Shown one piece after another: positions 53,161 through 61,250 of a stretch of 64,000 nucleotides of DNA. The translations under genes and the position numbers were made by a program. This DNA is from Luteirhabdus salina (lineage in GTDB: Bacteria > Bacteroidota > Bacteroidia > Flavobacteriales > Flavobacteriaceae). The notes below the pieces were generated by a model that did not search any database, was not told the origin of the DNA, and saw nothing but the letters and a program-made list of their open reading frames with translations. Numbering within the stretch: position 1 is the stretch's first letter; the number at the start of each line of letters is the position of its first letter. The stretch lies in the NCBI GenBank assembly GCA_025384855.1, contig JALAHT010000001.1:1307064-1371063 (forward strand), written 5' to 3'.

Positions 53161-54552
53161 ATGAAGAAACTTACCCTTGTTTTCAGCATTCTTGTTTTGG
53201 CGATCTCTTCTTGCGGGGAGGCCGGACTCGACACTAAATTGATCGCTTCCGAATACTATCAAGGGGTCGTAAAAATTTTATTACTCGATTCTGAACTTGA
53301 AAAAACGGGTAAGGGAAAGGGGTATATGGGAAGGGGCTCGGGCTTTTTGGTAACTGAAGATGGCTACTTATTTACCAACAAACATGTTATTGAAATTTGT
53401 GTGAAAGGATATATTCAGTACTCGTATAAGGATAGCAACAATAAAATCCAAACAGCTTTATCTACGTACTCCGACGAGGTGGCCAACAGCAAAGATCTGG
53501 TTTCAGTATACAGAACAGGTTTTGCCGATCCCTATGTTCAGGTGTTTTATGGTTCTGGTGAAAACGATTTCAAGCTATATAAAGCCGAAGTGGTATCTGT
53601 AGGGGAAGGAGCCTACGATGGAGCGATGTTGAAAATTATTGGAGATGCCGAAGGAAACCCGATCCGAAAGAAGTTTAAACCCGTTCCGTTGGATAATGCC
53701 GACGAGATTGCGCAGGGAGAACAACTTTGTGTATATGGTTTTCCGGCCCAATATGAAGGGACTTCCGAAATGATGATGCGCGATTTAAGCACACTAAGTA
53801 TTGGAATTATGAGTGGCTACGACTATGTGATGAATCCTGATTACGGATATATTAAAACCGATGCCGAAATTCATAAGGGAAATAGTGGTGGCCCAGTTTT
53901 TAATGAAAAAAACAAGGTGATTGGAATTGCCACGGCCAAAGGTCACAAAACAGGAATTGGATTAGTTGGTGGTATTAATGGAATGTATTTTATTTCAGCA
54001 CTAGACAATCATGCGCATAAGCAATTGGTGGAATCAGGGCTTACATTTCCCAAGAGAGCCTCATCTATCAATACCATTCCGGGAGTACGTCAAGAAATAA
54101 AGTCGGCAAAGGACTTGAACAGTTTAATTGCTAAAAGAACCATAAAAAAATCAACATATTCTTCACCTAAAACAAAGACTTCCTATACCTGGGCAAGTAT
54201 GTACTTTTCTAATGTAAATAGGGATCAGAATGGGGGTAAATTTCCAACAAAAGAGGAGCGGTATGATCGATTCCGAATTAACCCCAGTGCTGGAGAAAAT
54301 GTGATACATATGTATGTTAGCAGTGGGCTAACCCCCTTTAGAACAAAAACATTCAAGGTGTATGTCGACAAACTATCCTCAACTGGGAAATATGTCGTTT
54401 ACAAAAGTTTCTATGTAGATAATATTCCCTCGACCAAGTACCTGACGTATTTCTCTTATAAGTTTCAGGACATCGGTACGTATAAGGTTAGTATTTATTC
54501 CAATGAGAATAAATATATCACTTCAAAAAAAATAACTTTAGTTCGAAAATAA
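53161..54552 (+). CDS. Trypsin-like serine protease lipoprotein
   Basis: 463 aa from the ATG at 53161, which opens a lipoprotein signal peptide (AISSC-GEA, C18); an earlier in-frame start would bury it. A chymotrypsin-fold protease (about 33-300) has a complete triad: H75 in FTNKHVIE, D145 in YDGAMLKI and S234 in KGNSGGPVFN. There is no PDZ domain, unlike DegP. A beta-rich C-terminal region (about 350-463) is unassigned. It lies on the plus strand between pyrH-frr and tsf-rpsB, which are otherwise often neighbours. Envelope quality control or substrate processing is a reasonable inference. Confidence 0.85.
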   Translation: MKKLTLVFSILVLAISSCGEAGLDTKLIASEYYQGVVKILLLDSELEKTGKGKGYMGRGSGFLVTEDGYLFTNKHVIEICVKGYIQYSYKDSNNKIQTALSTYSDEVANSKDLVSVYRTGFADPYVQVFYGSGENDFKLYKAEVVSVGEGAYDGAMLKIIGDAEGNPIRKKFKPVPLDNADEIAQGEQLCVYGFPAQYEGTSEMMMRDLSTLSIGIMSGYDYVMNPDYGYIKTDAEIHKGNSGGPVFNEKNKVIGIATAKGHKTGIGLVGGINGMYFISALDNHAHKQLVESGLTFPKRASSINTIPGVRQEIKSAKDLNSLIAKRTIKKSTYSSPKTKTSYTWASMYFSNVNRDQNGGKFPTKEERYDRFRINPSAGENVIHMYVSSGLTPFRTKTFKVYVDKLSSTGKYVVYKSFYVDNIPSTKYLTYFSYKFQDIGTYKVSIYSNENKYITSKKITLVRK

Positions 54553-54580
54553 AAAGGCCGCTACATGAGCGGCCTTTTCA
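54552..54580. terminator. Bidirectional terminator between protease gene and tsf
   Basis: Perfect 11-bp stem: AAAAGGCCGCT (54552-54562), loop ACATG, AGCGGCCTTTT (54568-54578), flanked by A and T runs. It can terminate both convergent genes. Confidence 0.9.
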
Positions 54581-54598
54581 ATTCTGTTTCGAAAAGTA

Positions 54599-55426
54599 TT
54601 ATCCTTCCAACGCTACGCGCTCGAAAGCTACTACAGATACATCTTTTCCTATTGTTTGCACATAGTCGGAAACGCTCTGCTTGTTATCTTTAATAAATGC
54701 TTGGTTTACCAAGGTGTTGTCCTTAAAGAAACGGTTCAATTTACCTTTGGCGATCTTGTCCAACATTTCTTCAGGCTTTCCTTCTTCACGAAGCTGATCT
54801 TTCGCAATCTCGATTTCCTTATCGATTGTTTCCTGATCTACACCCTCTTCATTCAAAGCAACTGGGTTCATGGCAGCAGCCTGCATAGAAACATCTTTTG
54901 CTACTTCTTCAGCGCCGTCTACATCTTTAGACAAACCTGTAAGAACGGCAATCTTGTTTCCAGCGTGGATATACGATCCTACGAAAGGAGCTTCCAATGT
55001 CTTAAAGGCTCCAATCTCTAGTTTTTCACCGATAACACCTGTTTGCTCGGTCAATTTTTCTTGAACGGTCATTCCGTTGAAGTCTGCATTTAAAAATGCA
55101 TCCTTAGAATCATAATTCAACGCCATTCCAGCAAAATCGTGCGCTAATTTTACAAAGTCGTCATTCTTCGCTACGAAGTCGGTTTCGCAGTTAAGGGAAA
55201 TGATAACACCTTTTTTATTGTCGTCGTTTACCTTTGCGATAACTGCACCTTCGCTAGACTCACGGTCTGCACGTTTCGCTGCGATTTTTTGACCTTTCTT
55301 ACGAAGGATTTCAATCGCTGTGTCAAAATCACCATCGGCTTCAACCAAGGCCTTTTTACAGTCCATCATTCCGGCACCGGTGGTTTTACGTAGTTTATTT
55401 ACTTCTGCGGCGGTTATTTTAGCCAT
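54599..55426 (-). CDS. tsf: Elongation factor Ts
   Basis: 275 aa. GDP/GTP exchange factor for EF-Tu. The N-terminal UBA-like domain (1-55) shows EVNKLRKTTGAGMMDCKKALVEADGD, then the core starting with KKGQKIAAKRADRESSEGAV and NCETDFVAKND. Located 93 bp downstream of rpsB on the same strand, with a hairpin between them that may adjust the S2:EF-Ts ratio. Confidence 0.96.
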   Translation of the reverse strand: MAKITAAEVNKLRKTTGAGMMDCKKALVEADGDFDTAIEILRKKGQKIAAKRADRESSEGAVIAKVNDDNKKGVIISLNCETDFVAKNDDFVKLAHDFAGMALNYDSKDAFLNADFNGMTVQEKLTEQTGVIGEKLEIGAFKTLEAPFVGSYIHAGNKIAVLTGLSKDVDGAEEVAKDVSMQAAAMNPVALNEEGVDQETIDKEIEIAKDQLREEGKPEEMLDKIAKGKLNRFFKDNTLVNQAFIKDNKQSVSDYVQTIGKDVSVVAFERVALEG

Positions 55427-55452
55427 CTCTTTTGGTTTTTATAGAATTATGT

Positions 55453-55500
55453 AAAAGGTCGCTCAATGTACTTCCAATGAAGTGTATCAAACGACCTTTT
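55453..55500 (-). terminator. Long hairpin between rpsB and tsf (attenuator or terminator)
   Basis: Outer stem AAAAGGTCG (55453-55461) with CGACCTTTT (55492-55500). The inner part ATGTACTTC/GAAGTGTAT pairs with two wobbles around a CAAT loop. On the rpsB transcript it sits just after the stop codon, so partial termination before tsf is plausible. Confidence 0.65.
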
Positions 55501-55519
55501 CATTTTAAAAAATCGTTAT

Positions 55520-56440
55520 TTATTCTTCTTCTTTCGTTGCTTTCTCCAGCGTTTCCTCTTTCGACTCCAACTTCACAGGCTTCTTGGCCTCTTTCATGTC
55601 TTTTTTGTCTTCTTTGTCGGTAGAAGGAACTTCGGTCTCTAGCTTTTCAGCAGCACGTGTCTTTCCTTTCGACTCCTTCTCCTTTTTGGATTTCTTTTCC
55701 TTTTTTGGAGCATCAGAATCATCACCTTCATTTTTGCTGTCCTTGTTCGACTTACGCTCTTTCAAGCCTTCGATAACCGCTTCGGAAACATGCCCAACGA
55801 TTTTTTCGATTGACTTAGACGCATCATCGTTCGACGGAATTGGGAAATCGATGTCTCGAGGATCACTATTGGTATCGACCATAGCAAAGATTGGGATGTT
55901 CAATTTCTGTGCTTCCTTTACAGCGATGTGCTCACGTGTAGTATCTACGATGAAAAGCGCTCCTGGAAGACGGCTCATGTCGCTGATAGAACCTAAGTTC
56001 TTTTCAAGCTTTGCACGAAGACGGTTTACTTGTAAACGCTCCTTTTTTGAAAGGGTGTTGAATGTTCCGTCTTTCTTCATACGGTCGATAGAAGCCATTT
56101 TCTTAACAGCTTTACGAATCGTAACGAAGTTGGTTAACATACCACCTGGCCAACGCTCAGTAATATACGGCATGTTTGCATTGCCTGCTTTATCGGCAAC
56201 GATATCTTTTGCTTGCTTTTTGGTAGCAACAAAAAGAATCTTACGTCCACTAGCAGCAATTTTCTTCATTGCTTCGCTAGCTTCCTGAAGCTTTGCTTCG
56301 GTTTTGTAAAGGTTGATGATGTGGATTCCGTTACGCTCCATGTAGATATAGGGCGCCATATTCGGATTCCATTTACGGGTTAGGTGGCCAAAGTGCACAC
56401 CAGCGTCAAGAAGTCCCTTGACCATTTTGTTATCTGCCAT
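55520..56440 (-). CDS. rpsB: 30S ribosomal protein S2 with long charged tail
   Basis: 306 aa. The conserved S2 body (1-227) has LLDAGVHFGHLTRKWNPNM, FVATKKQAKDI, RWPGGMLTNF and PIFAMVDTNSDP. Residues 228-306 form a lysine/glutamate-rich, probably disordered extension found in S2 of several Flavobacteriia. S2 is the last-assembled large 30S protein and usually represses its own synthesis. The leader between rpsI and this gene contains several stable stem-loops (see 56494-56689), a plausible site for that control. Confidence 0.95.
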   Translation of the reverse strand: MADNKMVKGLLDAGVHFGHLTRKWNPNMAPYIYMERNGIHIINLYKTEAKLQEASEAMKKIAASGRKILFVATKKQAKDIVADKAGNANMPYITERWPGGMLTNFVTIRKAVKKMASIDRMKKDGTFNTLSKKERLQVNRLRAKLEKNLGSISDMSRLPGALFIVDTTREHIAVKEAQKLNIPIFAMVDTNSDPRDIDFPIPSNDDASKSIEKIVGHVSEAVIEGLKERKSNKDSKNEGDDSDAPKKEKKSKKEKESKGKTRAAEKLETEVPSTDKEDKKDMKEAKKPVKLESKEETLEKATKEEE

Positions 56441-56493
56441 TTTGTACTAGTTTACGTTCCTGTTTAGATAGCAACCTCCTTTTTTGATTTCTT

Positions 56494-56564
56494 CACCGCT
56501 AAGTGCTGAAATGCCTAGGTGGTTTAGATGCTAAACTAATTGCAACCTTCTGGCTGAAGGCTGC
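56494..56564 (-). ncRNA. Structured leader upstream of rpsB (candidate cis-regulatory RNA)
   Basis: On the minus strand, read toward rpsB: stem GCAGCCTTC (56564-56556), loop AGCCA, GAAGGTTGC (56550-56542); then stem GTTTAG/CTAAAC (56536-56531 with 56527-56522) with a 3-nt loop; then a CACC/GGTG-closed element (56521-56518 with 56497-56494). Three consecutive hairpins about 55-125 nt before the start codon suggest an autoregulatory leader. Not matched to a named family. Confidence 0.45.
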
Positions 56565-56603
56565 TAACAGCTTGATTAATAAAAAAACATATGAACTTAA
56601 AAT

Positions 56604-56689
56604 GAGAGTCGTGCCGTACTTGTTACGGCACCGCTTTAAGGCAAGCACCTTGTAGGTTATAAGACCACAACAAGTGCGGCACGACTTTC
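56604..56689 (-). repeat. 25-bp inverted repeat between rpsI and rpsB
   Basis: Arms 56604-56628 and 56665-56689 match at 21 of 25 positions as inverted repeats (core AGTCGTGCCG...ACTTGTT), separated by 36 nt. In the transcript it starts about 10 nt after the rpsI stop. No immediate T-run, so processing site or transcript end stabiliser is as likely as terminator. Confidence 0.7.
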
Positions 56690-56698
56690 AAAAAAATA

Positions 56699-57085
56699 TT
56701 AACGTTTAGAGAACTGGAATTTCTTACGGGCTTTCTTCTGTCCGTATTTCTTACGCTCCACCATTCTTGGGTCACGTGTCAACAGTCCTTCTGGCTTTAA
56801 GATGCCACGGTTTTCTTCGTTCAATTCGCACATGGCACGGGAAAGTGCTAGACGAATTGCCTCTGCCTGACCAGTAATTCCGCCACCTATAACATTTACA
56901 GAAATGTCGAAATTCTTATCGTTTTCGGTCATTAGCATCGGTTGCTTTACCTTGTATTGAAGCATACCAGTGGTAAAGTATTTTTCCATTTCACGCTTGT
57001 TTACGGTGATGTTTCCTTTTCCTTCGGAAAGGTATACACGCGCAACAGCGGTTTTTCTTCTTCCTATTTTGTGAATTGTATCCAT
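56699..57085 (-). CDS. rpsI: 30S ribosomal protein S9
   Basis: 128 aa. Conserved IGRRKTAVARVYL at the start, GGGITGQAEAIRLALSRAM in the middle and the C-terminal basic tail YGQKKARKKFQFSKR that reaches the P-site tRNA. Follows rplM by 7 bp, the universal rplM-rpsI pair. Confidence 0.97.
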   Translation of the reverse strand: MDTIHKIGRRKTAVARVYLSEGKGNITVNKREMEKYFTTGMLQYKVKQPMLMTENDKNFDISVNVIGGGITGQAEAIRLALSRAMCELNEENRGILKPEGLLTRDPRMVERKKYGQKKARKKFQFSKR

Positions 57086-57092
57086 TTACTTA

Positions 57093-57542
57093 CTACTGGT
57101 TAAGGTTAATGGTTTTTGGTTTTTGCGCTTCTTGGTCGTGCTCAGCTCCTGCATATACTTTTAGGTTTCTGAACATTTCCGCACCCAATTTATTCTTTGG
57201 CAACATTCCTTTGATGGCTTTTTCAACCAAACGGGTGGAGTCTTTTTCAAAAAGCTCTCTTGCGGTAAGGCTTCGCTGACCACCAGGATAACCAGTGTAA
57301 CGAATGTATTCCTTCGAATCCCATTTTTTACCGGAAAGTTGAATTTTTTCAGCGTTTGTAACGATTACATTATCGCCACAATCTACGTGAGGGGTAAAGT
57401 TAGGCTTGTGCTTTCCGCGAAGCAATTTTGCTACTTCACTTGCAAGGCGTCCTAACGTTTGCCCATCGGCATCAACGTGCAACCACTCTTTGTTTACAGT
57501 TGCCTTATTGGCCGATACAGTTTTATAACTTAGTGTATCCAC
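57093..57542 (-). CDS. rplM: 50S ribosomal protein L13
   Basis: 149 aa from a GTG at 57542, giving (M)[14 protein letters not shown], which matches the flavobacterial L13 N-terminus. A start upstream would add 16 unrelated residues. Features: [46 protein letters not shown] and [22 protein letters not shown]. First gene of the rplM-rpsI(-rpsB-tsf) unit; a good promoter lies 75 bp upstream. Confidence 0.95.
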   Translation of the reverse strand: MDTLSYKTVSANKATVNKEWLHVDADGQTLGRLASEVAKLLRGKHKPNFTPHVDCGDNVIVTNAEKIQLSGKKWDSKEYIRYTGYPGGQRSLTARELFEKDSTRLVEKAIKGMLPKNKLGAEMFRNLKVYAGAEHDQEAQKPKTINLNQ

Positions 57543-57616
57543 TTGTATTATTATTTTCCGTTGGCATTCACCTACCAACAGGTTAAACATTCCTTCTTTT
57601 TGGATAAATCGGGGTG

Positions 57617-57646
57617 CAAATGTACTATTATTTATTTGAATAACAA
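57617..57646 (-). promoter_or_regulatory. Predicted rplM-rpsI promoter
   Basis: On the minus strand TTG (57646-57644), 19-nt spacer, TACATTTG (57624-57617), a full consensus match about 75 nt before the GTG start. Confidence 0.55.
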
Positions 57647-57683
57647 GCAGTGAGAATTTTATTTTTTAGATTGAAAAATCAGC

Positions 57684-60600
57684 TTATTCCCCCACCGTCA
57701 CCACCAAATCACCCTTCATCACCATCGTGCCTGTCGGTAAATCGATGGAGGCTACTTTTCCTGCCTTGGAAGCGGTAACGGTCGTTTCCATTTTCATGGC
57801 TTCAATGACGAAGAGTGGGTCGTTTTCTTCCACCGTCTGACCTTTCTTCACCAATACCTTATATAACATTCCCTGAAGTGGAGCGCCATACTGACCCGGG
57901 CTTTCCGAATCGGCTTTGATGTGGGTCTCCGTCTTCGATTCGATGGAGCTATCCTTTATTTGTACAAATCTGTTCTCGCCATTCACCGAAAAGAATACCG
58001 TTCGCATGCCTTCATCGTTCGGAATGCTTACCGATAATAGCTGTACACTGATGGTTTTTCCAGCTTCCAGTTCGATCATGGCCTCTTCCCGAAGCTTCAT
58101 ACCGTAGAAAAACAATTTGGTAGGTAAGATTGAAGTATTTCCGAATCGCTTATAGCGTTCATGGGCTTGCTCAAAGACTCGGGGATATAAGCTATACGAC
58201 AAGAAATCCTCAAATTCGATCGGTCTGCTGAAGCCTTTCTGAAACTTTCGTTTGAAAGCCTTAAATTCGGTATCGAAATCGATGGGTTCCAAATGTTCAT
58301 TTGGTCTGTCTGTATACGGCTCCACATTTTTTAGAATGATCTTTTGAAGTATTTCCGGGAATCCGCCCAAGGGCTGCCCTAAGTCGCCTTTGAAAAAGCT
58401 GATGACCGATTCAGGAAACGAGAGTTCTTGTCCGCGTTCCATCACGTCTTCAACCGTAAGATCGTTGGTGACCATAAAAATTGCCATATCGCCTACGACT
58501 TTTGAACTCGGGGTCACCTTAATCAGGTTTCCGAAGAGCTTGTTCACCTTCTCATACATCCGCGTAACTTCCAAAAAGCGATCACCCAAACCGAGGGCTT
58601 CCGCCTGCGGGCGTAAATTAGAATACTGGCCACCGGGAATTTCATGACGATATACTTCGGCGGTTCCCGCTTTCAATCCGCTTTCGAATGGATAGTAATA
58701 ATCGCGAACGTCTTCCCAGTAATTTGAGAAGCGATTTAACTTCTCCATATCGAAATCATGGTAACGTTCGTTCGACTTGGTCATTTCCACCACCGAATTA
58801 AAATTCGGCTGCGAAGTCAAGCCTGATAATCCGCCTAGGGCGACATCCACTACATCAACCCCAGCTTCGATAGCTTTCATATAGGTAGCCGATTGGATAG
58901 AAGAAGTGTCATGCGTATGCAGGTGAAGTGGTACCGAAACCGTGTCCTTTAAGGCCGAAACCAACTCCGAAGCGGCATAGGGCTTCAACAAACCGGCCAT
59001 ATCCTTAATCGCTATGATGTGGGCACCCGCATTTTCAAGGTCCTTTGCTAATTGTGTGTAGTATTGAAGGGTATATTTTGTTTCATTTGTATCGAGGATA
59101 TCACCCGTATAACTGATGGCTGCTTCCGCCAGTCCACCTGTCTTGGTGCGAACATATTCCATACTCGGCGCCATGGCCTTCACCCAATTGAGCGAATCGA
59201 AAATACGGAAGATATCGACCCCATTTTCCCAAGAGGTTTCCACAAACTTTTCAATTAAATTATCAGGATAGGCCTTATAGCCAACGCCATTGCTTCCACG
59301 CAGCAGCATCTGGAATAGAATATTCGGAATGCGCTTTCGAAGTTCCCGCAGGCGCGACCACGGACTTTCGTTCAAAAACCGCATACACACATCGAAAGTA
59401 GCACCGCCCCACACTTCCATACTGAATGTATTGGGATGGTTCTTGGCGAAACTCTCCGCTACCTTCACCATATCGTAGGTTCGCATACGGGTGGCCAATA
59501 GCGATTGGTGCGCATCGCGCATAGTGGTATCGGTATAATGAATCTTCTGTTCCTTCTTCAACCATTTGGAGAATTCATCGGGGCCCAATTCGGTAAGCAA
59601 ATCTTTGGTTCCTTTGGGGTACTCGCTGTTAGGATTGAATTGAGGTACCGTTGGATTGCGAAATATTCTATTTTCGTTGAACTTCTTCACATCTGGATTT
59701 CCGTTTACGATGACTTCCCCTAAATAGGTTGTAATTTTGGTCGTACGGTCTTGCGATAGTTTTATATCGAATAGGGATGGCGTATTTTGAATGAAGTTTA
59801 CTGTTGCCTTTCCATCCTTAAAGGTTTCATGTTGAATTACATTCTGAAGAAAATGAATATTGGTTTCCACCCCGCGAATTCTGAATTCCTTTAAGGCCCG
59901 AACCATCTTTCGCACCGCGCCGTCCAAGGTACGTCCATGGGCTGAAACCTTTACCAGCATCGAATCGAAGAATGGACTTACACTATAGGACTGGTAAATA
60001 CTTCCCGCGTCCAGTCGAATGCCCATACCCGAGGCACTTCGGTAGGTGGTGATTGTACCATAATCTGGCGTAAAATTGTTGTTTGGGTCTTCGGTGGTAA
60101 GACGACATTGAAGGGCAAAACCGTAAGTGCGCAGCGACTCCTGATCGTAAATCTTGATTTGTTTGTCGGATAATTTGTAACCGCCAGCGATAAAAATCTG
60201 CGATTTAATAAGGTCAATGCCCGTTACCATTTCGGTAACCGTATGCTCTACCTGAATCCGTGGATTTACCTCAATAAAATAAACGTTATCATTTGGGTCG
60301 ACTAAGAATTCGACCGTTCCAACATTATTATAGTTTACTTCGTTGGCAATGGCGAGCGCATACTTATATAACTGCTGCTTCACGCTATCGGAAACATTAT
60401 AGGAAGGTGCTACCTCTACCACTTTTTGATGCCGCCGTTGTACGGAGCAGTCGCGTTCATATAAATGGCGAACGTTTCCGTGTGTATCGGCTACGATTTG
60501 GATTTCCAAGTGTTTGGGATCTTCCACATATTTTTCCAGAAACATGGTATCGTCGCCAAAGGCATTTCCCGCTTCACTTTTGGCCGATTCGAAGTTGTTC

Positions 60601-61139
60601 TTCAGTTCCTCTTCATTGCGAACAATTCGCATCCCGCGTCCACCACCGCCAGAGGCAGCCTTCAACATAATGGGATACCCAATTTTTTTGGCTTCCGTAA
60701 TCGCGATGGAAAGATCGGTTAGTTCTTTCTTATTGCTTTCAATGATAGGGACTTCACATTTTCGGGCAATTTTCTTGGCTTGTATTTTATCGCCTAAGGC
60801 ATCCATTACCTCGGGATTGGGACCGATAAAAATGATATCGTTCTCTGCACATTTTCGTGCGAAGGTTGAGTTTTCAGAAAGAAACCCATACCCAGGGTGA
60901 ATGGCATCCACATTTTTCGATTTTGCCAAGACGATAATAGCGTTCATATCGAGATATGGCTTCAAGGGTTCATCGTCGGCACCGATTTGATAGGCTTCAT
61001 CGGCTTTATAACGATGCTGCGAGTAGCGATCTTCGTAGGTGTAAATGGCAACGGTCTGCAAGTTAATCTCGGTGCAGGCACGAAACACCCGGATGGCGAT
61101 TTCACTACGGTTGGCGACTAGGACTTTCTTAATTTTCAT
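57684..61139 (-). CDS. pyc: Pyruvate carboxylase
   Basis: 1151 aa from the ATG at 61139 (MKIKKVLVANRSEIAIRVFRA). A single-chain biotin enzyme forming oxaloacetate from pyruvate, bicarbonate and ATP. The N-terminal biotin carboxylase and ATP-grasp domain (1-450; KAASGGGGRGMRIV, EVNPRIQVEHTVTE) is followed by a carboxyltransferase TIM barrel (about 530-800; YTDTTMRDAHQSLLATRMRT, HLHTHDTS), a tetramerisation/PC domain, and a C-terminal biotinyl domain with the modified K1116 in VIEAMKMETTV. Anaplerotic supply of the TCA cycle. Transcribed from its own promoter containing a 16-bp palindrome. Confidence 0.96.
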   Translation of the reverse strand: MKIKKVLVANRSEIAIRVFRACTEINLQTVAIYTYEDRYSQHRYKADEAYQIGADDEPLKPYLDMNAIIVLAKSKNVDAIHPGYGFLSENSTFARKCAENDIIFIGPNPEVMDALGDKIQAKKIARKCEVPIIESNKKELTDLSIAITEAKKIGYPIMLKAASGGGGRGMRIVRNEEELKNNFESAKSEAGNAFGDDTMFLEKYVEDPKHLEIQIVADTHGNVRHLYERDCSVQRRHQKVVEVAPSYNVSDSVKQQLYKYALAIANEVNYNNVGTVEFLVDPNDNVYFIEVNPRIQVEHTVTEMVTGIDLIKSQIFIAGGYKLSDKQIKIYDQESLRTYGFALQCRLTTEDPNNNFTPDYGTITTYRSASGMGIRLDAGSIYQSYSVSPFFDSMLVKVSAHGRTLDGAVRKMVRALKEFRIRGVETNIHFLQNVIQHETFKDGKATVNFIQNTPSLFDIKLSQDRTTKITTYLGEVIVNGNPDVKKFNENRIFRNPTVPQFNPNSEYPKGTKDLLTELGPDEFSKWLKKEQKIHYTDTTMRDAHQSLLATRMRTYDMVKVAESFAKNHPNTFSMEVWGGATFDVCMRFLNESPWSRLRELRKRIPNILFQMLLRGSNGVGYKAYPDNLIEKFVETSWENGVDIFRIFDSLNWVKAMAPSMEYVRTKTGGLAEAAISYTGDILDTNETKYTLQYYTQLAKDLENAGAHIIAIKDMAGLLKPYAASELVSALKDTVSVPLHLHTHDTSSIQSATYMKAIEAGVDVVDVALGGLSGLTSQPNFNSVVEMTKSNERYHDFDMEKLNRFSNYWEDVRDYYYPFESGLKAGTAEVYRHEIPGGQYSNLRPQAEALGLGDRFLEVTRMYEKVNKLFGNLIKVTPSSKVVGDMAIFMVTNDLTVEDVMERGQELSFPESVISFFKGDLGQPLGGFPEILQKIILKNVEPYTDRPNEHLEPIDFDTEFKAFKRKFQKGFSRPIEFEDFLSYSLYPRVFEQAHERYKRFGNTSILPTKLFFYGMKLREEAMIELEAGKTISVQLLSVSIPNDEGMRTVFFSVNGENRFVQIKDSSIESKTETHIKADSESPGQYGAPLQGMLYKVLVKKGQTVEENDPLFVIEAMKMETTVTASKAGKVASIDLPTGTMVMKGDLVVTVGE

Positions 61140-61181
61140 GATGGGATAGGAATTCAATATGATGAAACAGACTTTACCCCT

Positions 61182-61218
61182 TAAAGATACGATTCATTAT
61201 GCATGCATAATAAAACAA
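61182..61218 (-). promoter_or_regulatory. Predicted pyc promoter with 16-bp palindrome
   Basis: TATCTTTA (61189-61182) on the minus strand, with a possible TTG (61218-61216) 26 nt upstream. A perfect palindrome ATTATGCATGCATAAT (61196-61211) occupies the spacer, the position expected of an operator that blocks RNA polymerase. Confidence 0.4.
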
Positions 61219-61250
61219 TCCTATCTTTTTCATAAAGAATTAACGTGCTG

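Noticed and set aside
55584-56288. Long plus-strand frame (234 codons) opposite rpsB
   Set aside because: Serine/phenylalanine-rich mirror of the Lys/Glu-rich S2 coding strand, with no promoter or family motif; a shadow frame.
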